In this document: in pieces, positions 29,282 to 43,221 of the stretch
Layout of the letters: each line of letters starts with the position of its first letter
Numbering within the stretch: the stretch's first letter is position 1
Assembly (NCBI GenBank): GCA_943704525.1
Contig: CALSCQ010000225.1
Coordinates: 1 to 64,000, forward strand
Direction of reading: 5' to 3'
Source: Pigoraptor vietnamica
Taxonomy: Eukaryota > Opisthokonta > Filasterea
Length of the DNA stretch: 64,000 bases
The notes under the pieces: model-generated
The model's input: only the letters and a program-made list of their open reading frames with translations
Told to the model about the DNA's origin: nothing
Databases searched by the model: none
Translations under genes and position numbers: made by a program

Positions 29282-29728
29282 CGACAAAAGCGTCACATGG
29301 TGACGATCCGAAAGTCGCAGTCCTTCGCCTCTTATTCGAAGGATTGCTCCAACTTCGCACCCTTTGCGGCACTCGCACACGTCAACGAGACGCTCGAGTG
29401 AGACCACTCCACCGCGCAGCTCTAAGACCGGTATACAGATTTCAATGGTGCGCACGTCACTGTCGGTCACACCGAAGTTCGAGAGGGGGTCCAGACTGTC
29501 CGCGGTCACATTGTCCAAGCGATAACCCGTAGATGGTTAACTAGGCACACGTCATTGTTGCTTCCCACCTCACCATTTCCGTTAACATGCACGAGATTCG
29601 TCTCAATTCCGCATGACATTAAGAGCGCGGCTGTGGCGTGGTTCAGGCCTGTGTCGAAGTACACACTACTGCGCGTCGCAGTCCGCAATTCACTCAGCCC
29701 GGCGCCGAGCGACCCGGACTGCGCCGAA
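29282..29728. promoter_or_regulatory. Divergent promoter region, PIGZ (-) and RBR-like gene (+)
   Basis: About 450 bp head to head. Both strands have overlapping open frames here by chance of composition; none has independent support. Confidence 0.4.
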
Positions 29729-31321
29729 ATGGAGAGTGTAACAGTTAACGCCGCCGAGGGATTTGCGGAGTGGTCGACGGTTGCACCGACATCCGAAGCG
29801 CTCGAGGCGTACGCGGGCGTTTTCCTCAGCATCTCCCTGGCCATCTCTCTGCTGTGGTCGATGCGCTACTACGCGCGACAGCACTCTCAGCTCAAGGAGG
29901 GAGAGTGCAGCGTGTGCCGCAGCGACGCGACGCTGACCGTTCGTCGCCTGCATGCATGCGTCGATGACTGTCCGTACGCGTGCGAACTCTGCTGGCGGCA
30001 GTACTTACTCGGACAGATCGGCAGCCTGCACCAACTGCAGTGCATGCGTCCCGCGCGCGCGGGCGAGGCTCCTCACGAAGTGCACGCATACGACGTGCTC
30101 GGGCGCGCCTTCACTCCCCGTCTGTGGCCTGCACTCGCCGGCGCATACGTGCTCACACTTCCCCGTCGTCGCCTGCGCGTGCCCGCCTCCCTTCGTTTCT
30201 TGCTATCGGCTGAATTTCTTCTCCGTCCCGTCGAACTGGTCGTAGTCGGCTCTTTGTTCGTCCTCTCAAATGGCTGGAACGCCGCGCCCGCGTTCACGCC
30301 GGCCATGACGCGCACGGCGACCCGACTACTCTTTCTGACGGCGCTCACTCCGAACCCCATTCCCTTTCTCTGGCCGTGGCTGCCTCTCTACTGGCTGTAT
30401 AGCGCGCTCGTCTCGTGTGTCGCGCGTGGGCTCAAGCTCTTCTTCTTTCCGCTCGGCCTTGCCGTGGAGTACGTGGGCGTGTGCGCGCTCGTTTATGGCG
30501 TGCAGCAGGCCGCCCAGTGGCCGTTTGTGCAGGACGTATTAACGAGCACCGACCGCTTCGTCGATTTCGCTCTCGAGGGCATGCGCACGCTCGTCGAAAT
30601 GGCGACTGTGGTCGCGCGGGCCGCAGGGCACTTCCAGCATACGTTGCGCCGCGATTGGGTACGCATGAGCCCGCTCGGCCGAGGGACGTGTACCTGTCTG
30701 ACGGGTGCCGGTACTCTTTACCTCGCTTATCGCTGCACGTCTGTGCTATGGCTCGCAGTTTGGTACCCGAGACTCACTGCGCTGTTGGTGGTGGCGGCGG
30801 CCGGGGCCTTGTCGCACAGCCCACGCGTGAGGGACGCACTGGACGCGGCGGCGGAAATGCGCCGTGCTGAGACGGCGAACAGACCGGCTGAAGCGCCTGA
30901 TGCAGTGCGACCCCCAGCGGAGCCGGTGGGTCCGACGCCTCATCAGACGAACGTGTGGCAGGCGTATGTGGCCGAGGAGCAACGCATGGAGGCGACGTAT
31001 AGGATGTGCCCACACTGCCGGCGGGTTGTGGAGAGGGTCGCCGGGTGCAACGACATGGTGTGCGGGCGCGACTTCCACGCCGCGCAAGCGCAAGGCACAC
31101 CCGGATGTAACCAGCCGTTCCAGTGGAGCGAGGCGCCGCGTTACGTGGCCAGCACCCGCTGTACCGAGTCATACATCGCCGGTGAAAGAGAAGTCAGTGG
31201 TAGCCTCCGTGGTCCAGCGACGTCGACGCATGCCAACAACGTCAATATGTGCCGGCAACGTCGGCGCGCGCGCGTTGTTACAAGAGATGACACAAAACGC
31301 ATGGGTGTACAAAGAAAATAG
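29729..31321 (+). CDS. Transmembrane RBR-like (RING1...RING2) E3 ubiquitin ligase
   Basis: A single ORF of 530 residues from an ATG chosen because it begins a compact N-terminus before a hydrophobic segment. A RING1-like zinc site follows (CSVC, HACVDDC, CELCWRQYLLGQI), whose CW-x2-YL spacing is typical of RBR ligases. The middle has several hydrophobic, probably membrane-spanning stretches (FLLSAEFLLRPVELVVVGSL, LFFFPLGLAVEYVGVCALVY, LTALLVVAAAGAL). Near the C-terminus comes a RING2/Rcat-like motif: CPHCRRVVERVAGCNDMVC, where Cys440 sits at the position of the catalytic, ubiquitin-accepting cysteine, ending GCNQPFQW. No IBR domain is visible between the RINGs, and the final Cys of the usual FCW is Gln. 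Role inferred: membrane-anchored ubiquitin ligase, perhaps of an internal membrane. Its stop lies 26 bp from the stop of the converging BTB-LamG gene. Confidence 0.7.
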   Translation: MESVTVNAAEGFAEWSTVAPTSEALEAYAGVFLSISLAISLLWSMRYYARQHSQLKEGECSVCRSDATLTVRRLHACVDDCPYACELCWRQYLLGQIGSLHQLQCMRPARAGEAPHEVHAYDVLGRAFTPRLWPALAGAYVLTLPRRRLRVPASLRFLLSAEFLLRPVELVVVGSLFVLSNGWNAAPAFTPAMTRTATRLLFLTALTPNPIPFLWPWLPLYWLYSALVSCVARGLKLFFFPLGLAVEYVGVCALVYGVQQAAQWPFVQDVLTSTDRFVDFALEGMRTLVEMATVVARAAGHFQHTLRRDWVRMSPLGRGTCTCLTGAGTLYLAYRCTSVLWLAVWYPRLTALLVVAAAGALSHSPRVRDALDAAAEMRRAETANRPAEAPDAVRPPAEPVGPTPHQTNVWQAYVAEEQRMEATYRMCPHCRRVVERVAGCNDMVCGRDFHAAQAQGTPGCNQPFQWSEAPRYVASTRCTESYIAGEREVSGSLRGPATSTHANNVNMCRQRRRARVVTRDDTKRMGVQRK

Positions 31322-31347
31322 GGAAAACAATATACATACATTTGTTC

Positions 31348-32717
31348 TCAGGACAAGCCGTGCGAGAACCGCCTCGCGTGCGCGTAATAATTGTCCACGA
31401 CCTCGTAGTCGGCGAGTGCGCGGTCGTACACGCGCAGAACGCCCACGCTGCCGTCTATATGAGAGTTGCCAATTAAATGATGCGCCCCTATGGCCAACAG
31501 CCGCGAGACATCGTCGCACTCGTCGTCCGCTTGCGCCGGCGAGGGTGGGACGCTCCCACTCAAACGCCCGTCCCGAAACACGCGCGCGGAACCGTCCGCC
31601 GCCCACACACCGACAATGTGCATCCAGCGGCCGAGGGCGGGCGTGCCAGCCTGCGCTCGCCGTTCGCCAGAAACAAGCGCAATCTGCGGCGACTCGTCCG
31701 CAGTTTTGTGGGTGCGGTCGTGCAGATGAAGGGCGCGGCAATGGCCCCCCGTGCCACTACCGACCAGAAATCCCAGCCCGGCCGTGATGGCGCGGAGCTT
31801 GACCCACACCTCGATGCTACACGCGGGCAGACAGGACGGGTTTACATCGACGGGCGCAAGCGTGCGGTGCATGTCGGACGCGAAACGAAAGGCCGCGCAC
31901 GTGTGACTCGGGATGAAGAGGGGCGCCGTCGGTGGAAAGTGCGCGTCGTTGCCGTGACCGCTCGCGTCGTGCCAGCGATGTCCGCCGTGCGTGAGCGTTC
32001 GCGAATCGTTTGCATCGAGGCACGCAATCAGGCCATCGACGACTATTCCCTTCAGCGGACCCTCCGGCGACGCAGTCGTCTCCGAACCGAGCGGATATTC
32101 GTACATGTGGGAGTCGGAAAGCGCAAAGCCCTCGTCGAAGCCAAGCGACAGACGCAGTGCGTTTGCGACGGCATCCATCCCAAAGTATTCGGCCTCGATC
32201 AACAGAGAGAGTTGTTCCGCGCGCGTCTCCGGCACGATGATCTTGCCCGTGCGTAGGAAGTTGAGCAACATCTCAAAATAAACGGGGCTCCTGAATTTGC
32301 GAGTGCGAGGGAGTCCGGCATTAGAGAGAGTAACGTCAAGCCTTTTTTGCGCCGCGGAATACAGAGACACCTTGTGTGTGCGCAATTCGCAAGATTCAAC
32401 TTTGTGCGTGACACACACCGGTCGAAGAAGTAGTGGCCACTGCCGTCCGTCGGTCCCTGCGGCTCTCCTTTGTCGTTGTCCTCACGCAGCATCACCGCCA
32501 GCAGCGAATGCCGCGCCATCACGGTGCTCCGTCGCGTCGTAAAGAGCTTCCCTCCCACATTGAAAGTCACAGTTGGATCCGAAGACAGAGCGGCTGGGCT
32601 TGACATTCGCAGGCTCGCCCGTGACGCGATGCGAAGACTCTCCTGCCGACCCCCTACGAGGGCGGGCGGATCCCCCGAATTGCACTCCATTTGCTTCGAT
32701 GGAACTGCGTTGTGCAT
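31348..32717 (-). CDS. BTB/T1 (KCTD-type) protein with C-terminal LamG-like domain
   Basis: Two exons (32419-32717, 31348-32290) give 413 residues. Residues about 48-140 form a KCTD/K-channel-tetramerisation BTB fold: VTFNVGGKLFTTRRST, YFFDRSPVYFEMLLNFLRTG, then EAEYFGM. The C-terminal half is a LamG/concanavalin-A-like jelly roll: CSIEVWVKLRAI, GRWMHIVGVWAADGSARVF, GSVGVLRVYDRAL. KCTD proteins often act as adaptors for cullin-3 ligases, so the LamG part may be a substrate or glycan sensor; that is inference. There is no signal peptide, so the lectin-like fold would be cytoplasmic. The acceptor TTCAG|GAGC restores the typical R-S-P-x-x-F of the T1 domain, which supports the splice. Confidence 0.82.
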
Positions 32718-33325
32718 CTCTCCGCTCGCGCTTGTATGGTCAAGGGAAGCGACCGTGTCAGCAACTTTTTCTCTGTGTGGTGAAGTGTGAATTTTCTCTC
32801 TGTTACACCTCCATCCTCGAGTAACATAAACAGAATCACGTGATTAACATCACGTGAGTAAACATTGTTGAATCTGTTGTCATGGCGATGCCCTTAGCTA
32901 TGAGCGACCGCAAATAATTTTCAGTTTGGTACTTTGGCCATAATGAGTGGGCGCGCTAATAATCTGTTCGTGGTGGTTGTCCACTCACATGCCACTCTCT
33001 TTTCGAATGTGTGTGTGTGTGTGCCTCTCTCTGTCTCTCTCTGTCTCTCTCTCTCTCGCGGTGTGCCCCTGTATTGCCCCACTGGGTCAAAGTTCCAAGA
33101 GGGCCCATCTCCCATCTACTTGTCTGCTCGCGCATTAGCACAAGCGTGATCTTGGAGTGCTTGTGGTGTTGTAGCAGTTCGCAAAGTCGCATGATGCGCT
33201 GTGGACTTTGCTGACTGCCTTACGCGCGATTAGAGTGACGAGCTTGCCATCGGCCGTCGGCCATAGAGGTAGGGGAATCACATCACGCGTGCATGCGACT
33301 ATCTGTGAATTGCGTGTGTCGGATA

Positions 33326-33384
<59 letters not shown>

Positions 33385-33402
33385 TGTGTGTGTGTGTGTG
33401 TA

Positions 33403-33434
<32 letters not shown>

Positions 33435-33549
33435 TGTGTGTGTGTGTGTGTGTTGTGTGTGTGTGTGTGTGCGGGCGCATGCGTGCGTGCGCGTGTGCGT
33501 GTGTTCGCGACGCTCACTTTGAGTCTGCAATGTCCGTAGTGCTGCGAAA
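32718..33549. promoter_or_regulatory. Divergent promoter region, BTB-LamG (-) and RPGR (+)
   Basis: About 830 bp. It contains a CT-rich stretch (33025-33060), then a pure GT microsatellite (33328-33472) ending about 80 bp before the RPGR start. No gene is seen. Confidence 0.45.
33328..33472. repeat. (GT)n microsatellite upstream of RPGR
   Basis: A nearly pure GT tract of about 145 bp followed by TGCG units. Confidence 0.95.
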
Positions 33550-35909
<2,360 letters not shown>

Positions 35910-36510
35910 GGCTTCCGTGTCCAGACGCCGACCCGCATGGGGCGCATCCTTTCGTACGAGGAAGCGTGCGCGAGGGCTTGTCCTCCGTTGTCGCGCTGTT
36001 ACTCTGCGGGAGGCGCGCTCTGTGCGTGTGAAGGGCTCCGCCATTGCGTGCTTTTGCGTTACGTCCGCCGCCGCTGCCGCCGCCGTTTGCTGTCGTTTTG
36101 CGCATGCGTACACTCACAACAAAACATAACCGCACACACTCAGTTTGCTGAACCCCTATTTTCGTTTCCGTCTGTCGCCTCGGGACGAGAGCGCGTCTCC
36201 CGGCTATGTATTAAAGAGATGGAAGTCTGACTGCATGACTTTCACCATTCAAGAAAAACCTATTTAGTTCGTGAGCCTGGAGGCGTCACTCATCGAAGCG
36301 CGTCCGTGCACACATAGGCTGTGTGTCGCAACGCCGTCTTAAGAAGCCGTCACCTAAGAACGCCGCCACGGATCACCCCTCATTGCCTGGTCACCTACGA
36401 GCGCCACCCTAATTGCCGAGCCACTTGTGTCCTCTTACCACAACCCATCTGTGTTCCCACTTCCGCGGTCCAGCGATTTAGTGACCCGCCACCCCACCCC
36501 CAATTCCCGC
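35910..36510. other. Convergent intergenic spacer
   Basis: 3' flanks of RPGR (+) and the KEN-domain gene (-). No gene, clear repeat or RNA is seen. Confidence 0.5.
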
Positions 36511-39500
36511 TCAATAATACATGATGTCGCGGTCCCGGTGGTAGTCGCCTCCCCGCCGCCTCCCGCGCCCCTGGTATCCCCCTCGATACGGGCGCCGCCG
36601 CACAACATCCATCGACGGACTGTCCGGTGCAAGCAGGCGGCCCTGGTCGCTCTCGTACATGCCTTCGCCGCGATACCGCCGAGGCTCGCGCCCATCGCCA
36701 TCGTCCCACTTTCCCCAGCGCCGGCCGGGCTTGTGCGGACGGTACGGTTGCTGTTGTTGCTGCTGCTGCTGTTGTTGTTCAGACGGCTCCAGGCGCGCAT
36801 CCTCGAGGCCGGTTACGTAGAATTGCGGCGAACCTCCTGCAGGAGACATATCGCGGTCGCTCCGGCCACCGCGGCCGCGACGGTCATCCCGCTCGTTCCA
36901 CCCACGCCCTCGGGTCGCCTTCCCCTCTCTGTCGCCCCTGTCGCTGCGATCAGGGTGATCGGACTGTTGCTGGTGCTGCCCGCGGTCGTACGGCGGACGG
37001 TATTTTGTGGATTGCGGCCCCGGTTCGACGAGGGTGGCTGGTGGCTGCGTGACCCACGCCTCAAACTTATCCGCGGGGCTGGGCAGGCCGAGTGTCGACG
37101 CATGAAGTGGCTCTTGGTGCCCGCGACCGTACGAGACCGGCGTCGCGTCGCCTCCAGTGCCGCTGACAGGGGTTCCGCTCGCGTCGCTGCGATACGACAT
37201 GCCCGAACCCGCGTCCGACGCTGCGTCGGAGCGGTCGTCGATTGGAATCGTAAAATCGGGGACGTAACCCATGGCTTCGGCGCGGTGCAGTTGTGCCTCG
37301 AGCGAACGAATGCGCTCGTCTGCGACGGCGAGTTTCTCCAAAAGGCAGTCGCGTTCCGTGCGCTGGGGTGCGCTGACCCAGAAAAAGCGAAAGAAGGCCG
37401 GCTTTGTCCTGAAATGGGCACGCACGGCGCGATAACCGACCATTATGGCAAACGGAATGTGCCGCTCCAAAAAGTACTCGATCACCTAAGGGGAGTCAAA
37501 ATTGAGTATAACAAAGACAGACGGAAGATAAGCACGTCGGACAAACAAAACGAAAAACGAACAGAGTGTGCGCGAATCGCAAGCGAATGATAGCGCGTGA
37601 GCACGAGCGCGAGTGAACAGCAAGTACGACGACAATTACGATCCCATGCGTCCCTGCGGCAGGCCCACCGACCTCGTTCTTCGACCCGTGCCCCTGCGCG
37701 TCCGAGTGGTGTATAATCATGTTGCGGCAAAAGCGAATCGCGTCCTTCGCAGACGGTCGATACGTCTGAAACTTCGCCTCACGTGACCAGTGCCCTTTGC
37801 TCGGAGGCACGCTCATGAGGTCCAGCCAGCACCGCGACGTCGGATGTGCCCGAAAGTACTCGACGGCAAAGTCGGCCTCAAGCGAAGCGAGAAACGACTC
37901 GAACGTCAGCGACGTCGCCGCACGGCCCGACTTCTCTCCTTGTATGACAAACTCGTTCAGTTCGGCCAGAAATTCGATGCGCTGCGCGCGGTCCCAGAAG
38001 AACGGGTGCGCGAGGCAGTCGTCCGCAGTGTAACGCTGCACGTTCCCCGCGCGCACCGTGGGCGTGGGCGTGCTCGGGGCCACCATGCAGCACAGCAAGT
38101 CCTCCAGCTCGGCCGACAAGGGCTGTCCGAGGAATGTGCGGTTCGTAGTGATGGGCATCGATGCGACGGACGAACGGACTCTCGCGAGGTCCATCGCGTG
38201 AAGCTCGCCCTCCAAGTCAATGGAGCTGGGGCTACGTGTCATGCGCACGCCGTTCGAAGGCGACGGCGGACGCTGCGACGCGGGGAAGCCCTGCAGCGAG
38301 TGGGGCACGTCCAGCGTCGGCGTCGGAGCAGTGTTCACGTGCGAACCGGGCTCTGAGGGCGGGTGAGGGTGCGCGTCGGGGCTCGCAAACGCGCTACACG
38401 CCAGCAAATTGCGCACGTCGAGGAATCGGCCGCCGGACACGGCGTGGTAGAACACGTGCGCGAGCGAGTAGACGTCCGCAGGCTTTCCTGGGGGCTCTCC
38501 CTCGGGAATGTACGGCTTCGTGCGTGCCGACACGACGCGAAATGGGCGGACGACGTGGACGCCGTCGTCGTCCGCATGCTCTGCGGCCTCGCGTCCGGAC
38601 AGCTCTCCGCCGATGCCCAGGTCACCGATTTTGCCCTGAAGGCTCATGGAAACGTACACATTCGGAGGGCATATGTTACCGTGGACAACGCCCGCGGCCG
38701 CGTCCGGGTGGCCAATGTTGAGCACACGTGCGGAATGGAGAAACGACATGCCGTCCGCGAGTCCTCGCAGAAACCACGCGACGCTGTCGGCAGGGAAAGC
38801 GCCGCCGTCGTGGGCCTGCCACGCACCCAAGAGGGCGGCCAGCGCGCCAGTGTCCGCGAGATCGAAAGCGCATCGCTCCATGACGACCAAGAGCGCACCG
38901 GCGTCCCGCACGCGCTCGCTGTGCAGGTAGTTGACGATGTTGGGGTGGGCGCCGCCGCTGGCGAAGATGCCGGAAAGCAGCTTGATCTCTCGCATGCACT
39001 CCCTGTACGCTTCGTCCTTGTCTTCGCGTGTCGCGGGGATGCGGGCCACCTTGACGGCGACGAGGCGGCGCGAGAACGTGCCAAACACGCCGGCAAACAC
39101 ACGCGGATTTTCCGGGTGGACGCGGTCGAGCGAGTGCGAGTAATCGACGATGAGTTCGTTGCGCGCACACACAAGGCAGCGAACGGAGGGACCCGTGGCA
39201 TCGGTTGACAGCGGCTCACGAAGGAGGTACAGGCACTTGACGTGGCGTGCGAGGTCGCGAATGCGCTCGGAAAGCGTCTGAAAGCGCCCGTTAACAGAAT
39301 TAGCAGCACATTGCGAGGAGAGAAACGCACGCGGTGTTGACATTGTTGGTAACGATTCATATGTTTCACAGGGAACGCGTGTCTCGCTGCTCGATCCCAC
39401 ACCTCTGACGCTGCAAATCGGTCGCGAAGGAGGCCCGCGATCGTGCGCGCGATGTCGTCAGAGGGCAAATCCATTCCCGCAGGATTCATGAGGGACCTGG

Positions 39501-40426
39501 CGCACATCGAGTGAGTGGGGAGACAAGGCACACACTCATGCAATCGTGGGACCACAGTGGATATGCGGCGCAGACACAGCGCTGCACTCGTGTAATCAAT
39601 GTGACGCAGACGACGAATAAGCGCGCGTGGCAAACTGACAGGTAAGAAGCAGCGCGTATGCTCATACGCGCACGATGGCGCAGAAGCTAAGTATGCGCGC
39701 GTATCGAACAGGCAGAGATGCAGCGCCTGACTCGTGCACTCACCGCGTGATTACGTGTCTTGCGTAGTCATAGCCCCCGTCGCGTTCGTCCGGAATGGGA
39801 AAGCCCGGCGCCGTGACGACGTCGAGCACAGCAAGGGAGATGGCTTCCTTCAATCCGAGCTCCGTTCTCTCCAGCGATTCGCACGCAGCCGACACGTTCA
39901 CAAACGCCGTTAGATCAGCCACGCGCCGCTGCAGAGCCACATAAGTGGGCCCATCGCCTCCCGTGCGCAGGTCGTTGAGCGCTTTGTCCAGTGCGTCCTT
40001 GCACAGTTTGTGGTACTCGTTGTTAACAACCGCCCCGCGCGCGAGGAGAAACGTCGCGAGATCAATGCCAGACGCGCGCGGATTCACACATAGACAGGCG
40101 ATCGCAAGGGGCGTGACGACGGCTGAATCCGATGAGCTGGACGGGACGCGAACGGCAGCATTCGCATTTGCACCGTGGCGAAAGAGCGCATCCACGCAGT
40201 CGATAGTGCCGCTGCTGATGGCATGAATAAGAAGCTCGTCCACGTGTGCCGCAGCAGCCGCAGCGCCCGTTACGAGGGCCCACTCAAGACACGCGTGATG
40301 TGCGTTGTCAATAGCGCGTCGAGCGACGTATAAAAAGTCCGATGAGGCATCGCCGCCGTCCGGAGAGCGAAAGCACGGCATGCCCCCCGCACACGCTGGC
40401 AACGGAGCAGCGGGCGGAGCGGCCAT
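36511..40426 (-). CDS. RNase L-like protein: ankyrin repeats, pseudokinase, KEN endoribonuclease, RGG tail
   Basis: Four exons (39744-40426, 39370-39496, 37673-39277, 36511-37485) give 1129 residues. Exon 1 has at least two ankyrin repeats (DELLIHAISSGTIDCVDALF, HGANANA; DLATFLLARGAVVN). A kinase domain follows with VAVK (Lys346) and EIKLL, but the catalytic loop reads HGNICPPN (469-476) instead of HRD and DLG (489-491) stands for DFG, so it is probably a pseudokinase. HPFFWDRAQRIEFLAEL (from 694) opens a KEN RNase domain as in IRE1 and RNase L. KFQTYRPSAKDAIRFCRN then HH keeps the Tyr, Arg788-Asn789 and His793 at catalytic spacing, one residue shorter before the Arg. The KEN fold ends in exon 4 (VIEYFLERHIPFAI). 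A coiled coil, a polyQ run and an RGG-rich tail follow. No signal or TM segment, unlike IRE1. Donor GTCGGT of exon 3 is weak, chosen by phase. Confidence 0.85.
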
Positions 40427-41033
40427 TGTGTGAGAGAGAGTTCAAAGCAGCCGGTGCTGGTGGCGCACGCACATGCAGTGCGTGGCGTAGCCTTCAGTTC
40501 GAAAGAGAAACGACAGTTTAACATGGGCCGGCTTGATTGAGTGACGCACCCCCGGCGAGTGCGAAGAGCTTTCATGTCACCTCACACAACCGCTGTCCAG
40601 ACAAAATAGTAGCCGAGATTTCGCCAACTGTCGAATCAGAGTCCCCCGATTTTTGTGCGATTTTTTGGGGGTTCCTTCCAAATTAATTTTTCGGTCGAAA
40701 TTTCGCACTGGGGCCGATCCAGCCAACACGGAATCAGCTGACAGTCACGCCGGTGTGTCCGTCGGCACACGCACACACACACACACGCACACACACAGAC
40801 ACACACACACTCACACACCCTGGGGAGCACACGTACTCGCGTGCGAGGGTCCTGTTCGCATGCGAGGTCGACGGGAGTGGAGCTCGCGGGAACTCTCCTT
40901 CACCCTTTGGAAGGTTCCGCACCCACGCCCATCTATCTCGATCACGACAGTACTTCAACTGTTGTAAGTCATATCAACTGGAACACAACTCCCTTTTGCT
41001 TAGCCCGTTCGCGCAAGTCTTCCCTCAATCAAA
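40427..41033. promoter_or_regulatory. Divergent promoter region, RNase L-like (-) and MDH1 (+)
   Basis: About 600 bp head to head with a CA tract at about 40768-40818. No additional gene is seen. Confidence 0.45.
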
Positions 41034-42818
41034 ATGGTGAGTTTGCGAACTTGGCGTGTTCCCTAGCAGCGTAGGCACATGCATGAGGACATGAGGTTGG
41101 ACTCACGTGTTTGCCATCATGCGTCAAAGGCCGAGCCTCTTCGCGTCTGTGTCACCGGTGCCGCTGGGCAGATTGCCTATGCCCTCCTCTACAACATTGC
41201 GCGCGGCGACATCTTTGGGCCCAACCAGGTGCGATAGCACTCGCTGCCAATTCGTGAGGAGTGTAACGCAAACTCAATATGCGATCTCAATATGCGATCT
41301 CTCCAAGTTTCAGTTGTTATAGCTGTGTGACGGATGCTTCATACCACGTGCCATTGACTATATTGTGCGCATCGCATTTCGCCCGACAGCCCCTCATCCT
41401 ACACCTCCTCGATATCGCGCCGTGCATGGACGTTGTCAAGGGCGTCGTGATGGAGCTCGAGGACTGCTCGATCCCCCTCGTGAAGGGTGCGCATCTCACT
41501 CTGCCTGCTGCAGAATTGCACTCCTGTGTCGCGCGCGCCCTTACCTTCGTTTCTCTTGCCTTTCGCACCTTCGTGTCTTTGCAGCCCTTACCTTCGTGTC
41601 TCATCTAGTGCGGCAACCCTCTCTATTTCCTCTACACAGTGAAATGCATTACATTGACGCTCATGCTCCTTTCTCCAGGCATCGTGGCCACGTCCGACCC
41701 TAACGAGGCATTCAAGGACGTTGACGTTGCCATTCTCGTCGGTGCCATGCCTCGCAAGGAAGGTATGGACCGCAAGGACCTCCTCAAGGCGAACGCGGGC
41801 ATCTTCCGCGTGCAGGGGAAGGCCATCGACACGTATGCCAAGAAGACGGTCAAGGTGGGTGCAGATAAGAGACGATTAGATGAGAGAGGCCATGCATGCC
41901 ATGCATGCGGGTGTGGTGCATGTTGGACCCTGCGTTGCCGTAAGGTCAGGGTTGTGTTCGCGAGACGCGGGCTGAGACGGGCTGTTGCGCAGGTGCTGGT
42001 CGTCGGCAACCCCGCGAACACGAACGCGCTCATCACGATGTCTTGCGCCCCCTCGATCCCCCGCGAGAACTTCACGGCGCTCACGCGCCTCGACCACAAC
42101 AGGGCCATCGCACAGGTGGGTGCTCGATTCGTGCACGAACACGCGCACATCTGGGGCAACATTGGTCCTTTGAGCCAGAGGCGACGCGCGCACGCACACA
42201 CATTTCCGACACGCGTAGACAACACGTTTACAACACGCACATGCACTAAACGCAATCACTCCTCATTCTTCTGACGATCTGTTCGGCAGATTGCGCTCCG
42301 CCTGAAGGTCTCTGCGGCCGATGTGAAGAACGTGATCATCTGGGGCAACCACTCGAACACGCAAGTGCCGGACGCCTTCCACGCGACGGTCAACGTGGGC
42401 GGTCAGAGCAAGAAGGCGCGCGAGGCCATCAACGACGACGCGTGGCTCCAGGGCGAGTTTATGCAGGTGGGGCTCGCGGCATTCTGTGCCATGCGGGCGA
42501 AGCTACGTGCGCAAAAAGTTGTGGTGAAGGCTAGCTAGCGAACGTGCTTGCTTCTCACCCTCGTTGTCTCTGCGATGTGGACGGCATGTGGACGGCAGAC
42601 TGTACCTCATGACATCTCACCCTCGTTTCTTTGTATGTGGTCCAGACTGTCCAACTCCGCGGCGGCGCCGTGATTAAGGCCCGCAAGCTCTCCTCTGCGA
42701 TGTCGGCGGCCAAGGCCATTGTCGATCACATGCACACGTGGTGGAACGGCACGAAGGAGGTGCGCTCTCTCTCTTTGTATGTCCGATTCGTAAAAGTCGT
42801 TGTGCGGTTGTGGTGCGC

Positions 42819-42896
<78 letters not shown>

Positions 42897-43180
42897 TGTG
42901 TTTGTGTTTGTGTTTGTGTGTGTGTGTGTGTGTGTGCGTGCGTGTGTTTGTGTGCGTGTGTGTGTATGTGTGTGTGTGTGTGCGTGTCCGTCGCTAACGC
43001 CCTCGTGTGTGGCTGTGCAGGGCGAGTGGGTGTCCATGGGCGTCCCCTCCGACGGCTCCTATGGCATTAAGGAGGGCGTCATTTTCTCGTATCCCGTGCG
43101 CATCAAGGGCGGGAAGTACGAGATTGTGCAGGTGCGTGCACTTGCCTACAGCGTTGTCTTTGCTCATTCGACAGAACATC

Positions 43181-43221
<41 letters not shown>

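Noticed and set aside
29506-29844. A 112-codon minus-strand frame overlapping the start of the RBR-like gene
   Set aside because: It lies in the divergent promoter, has no domain content and would overlap a supported gene start.
36511-40426. Assignment of the KEN protein as IRE1
   Set aside because: No signal peptide, luminal propeller or transmembrane segment is present, and the N-terminus carries ankyrin repeats.
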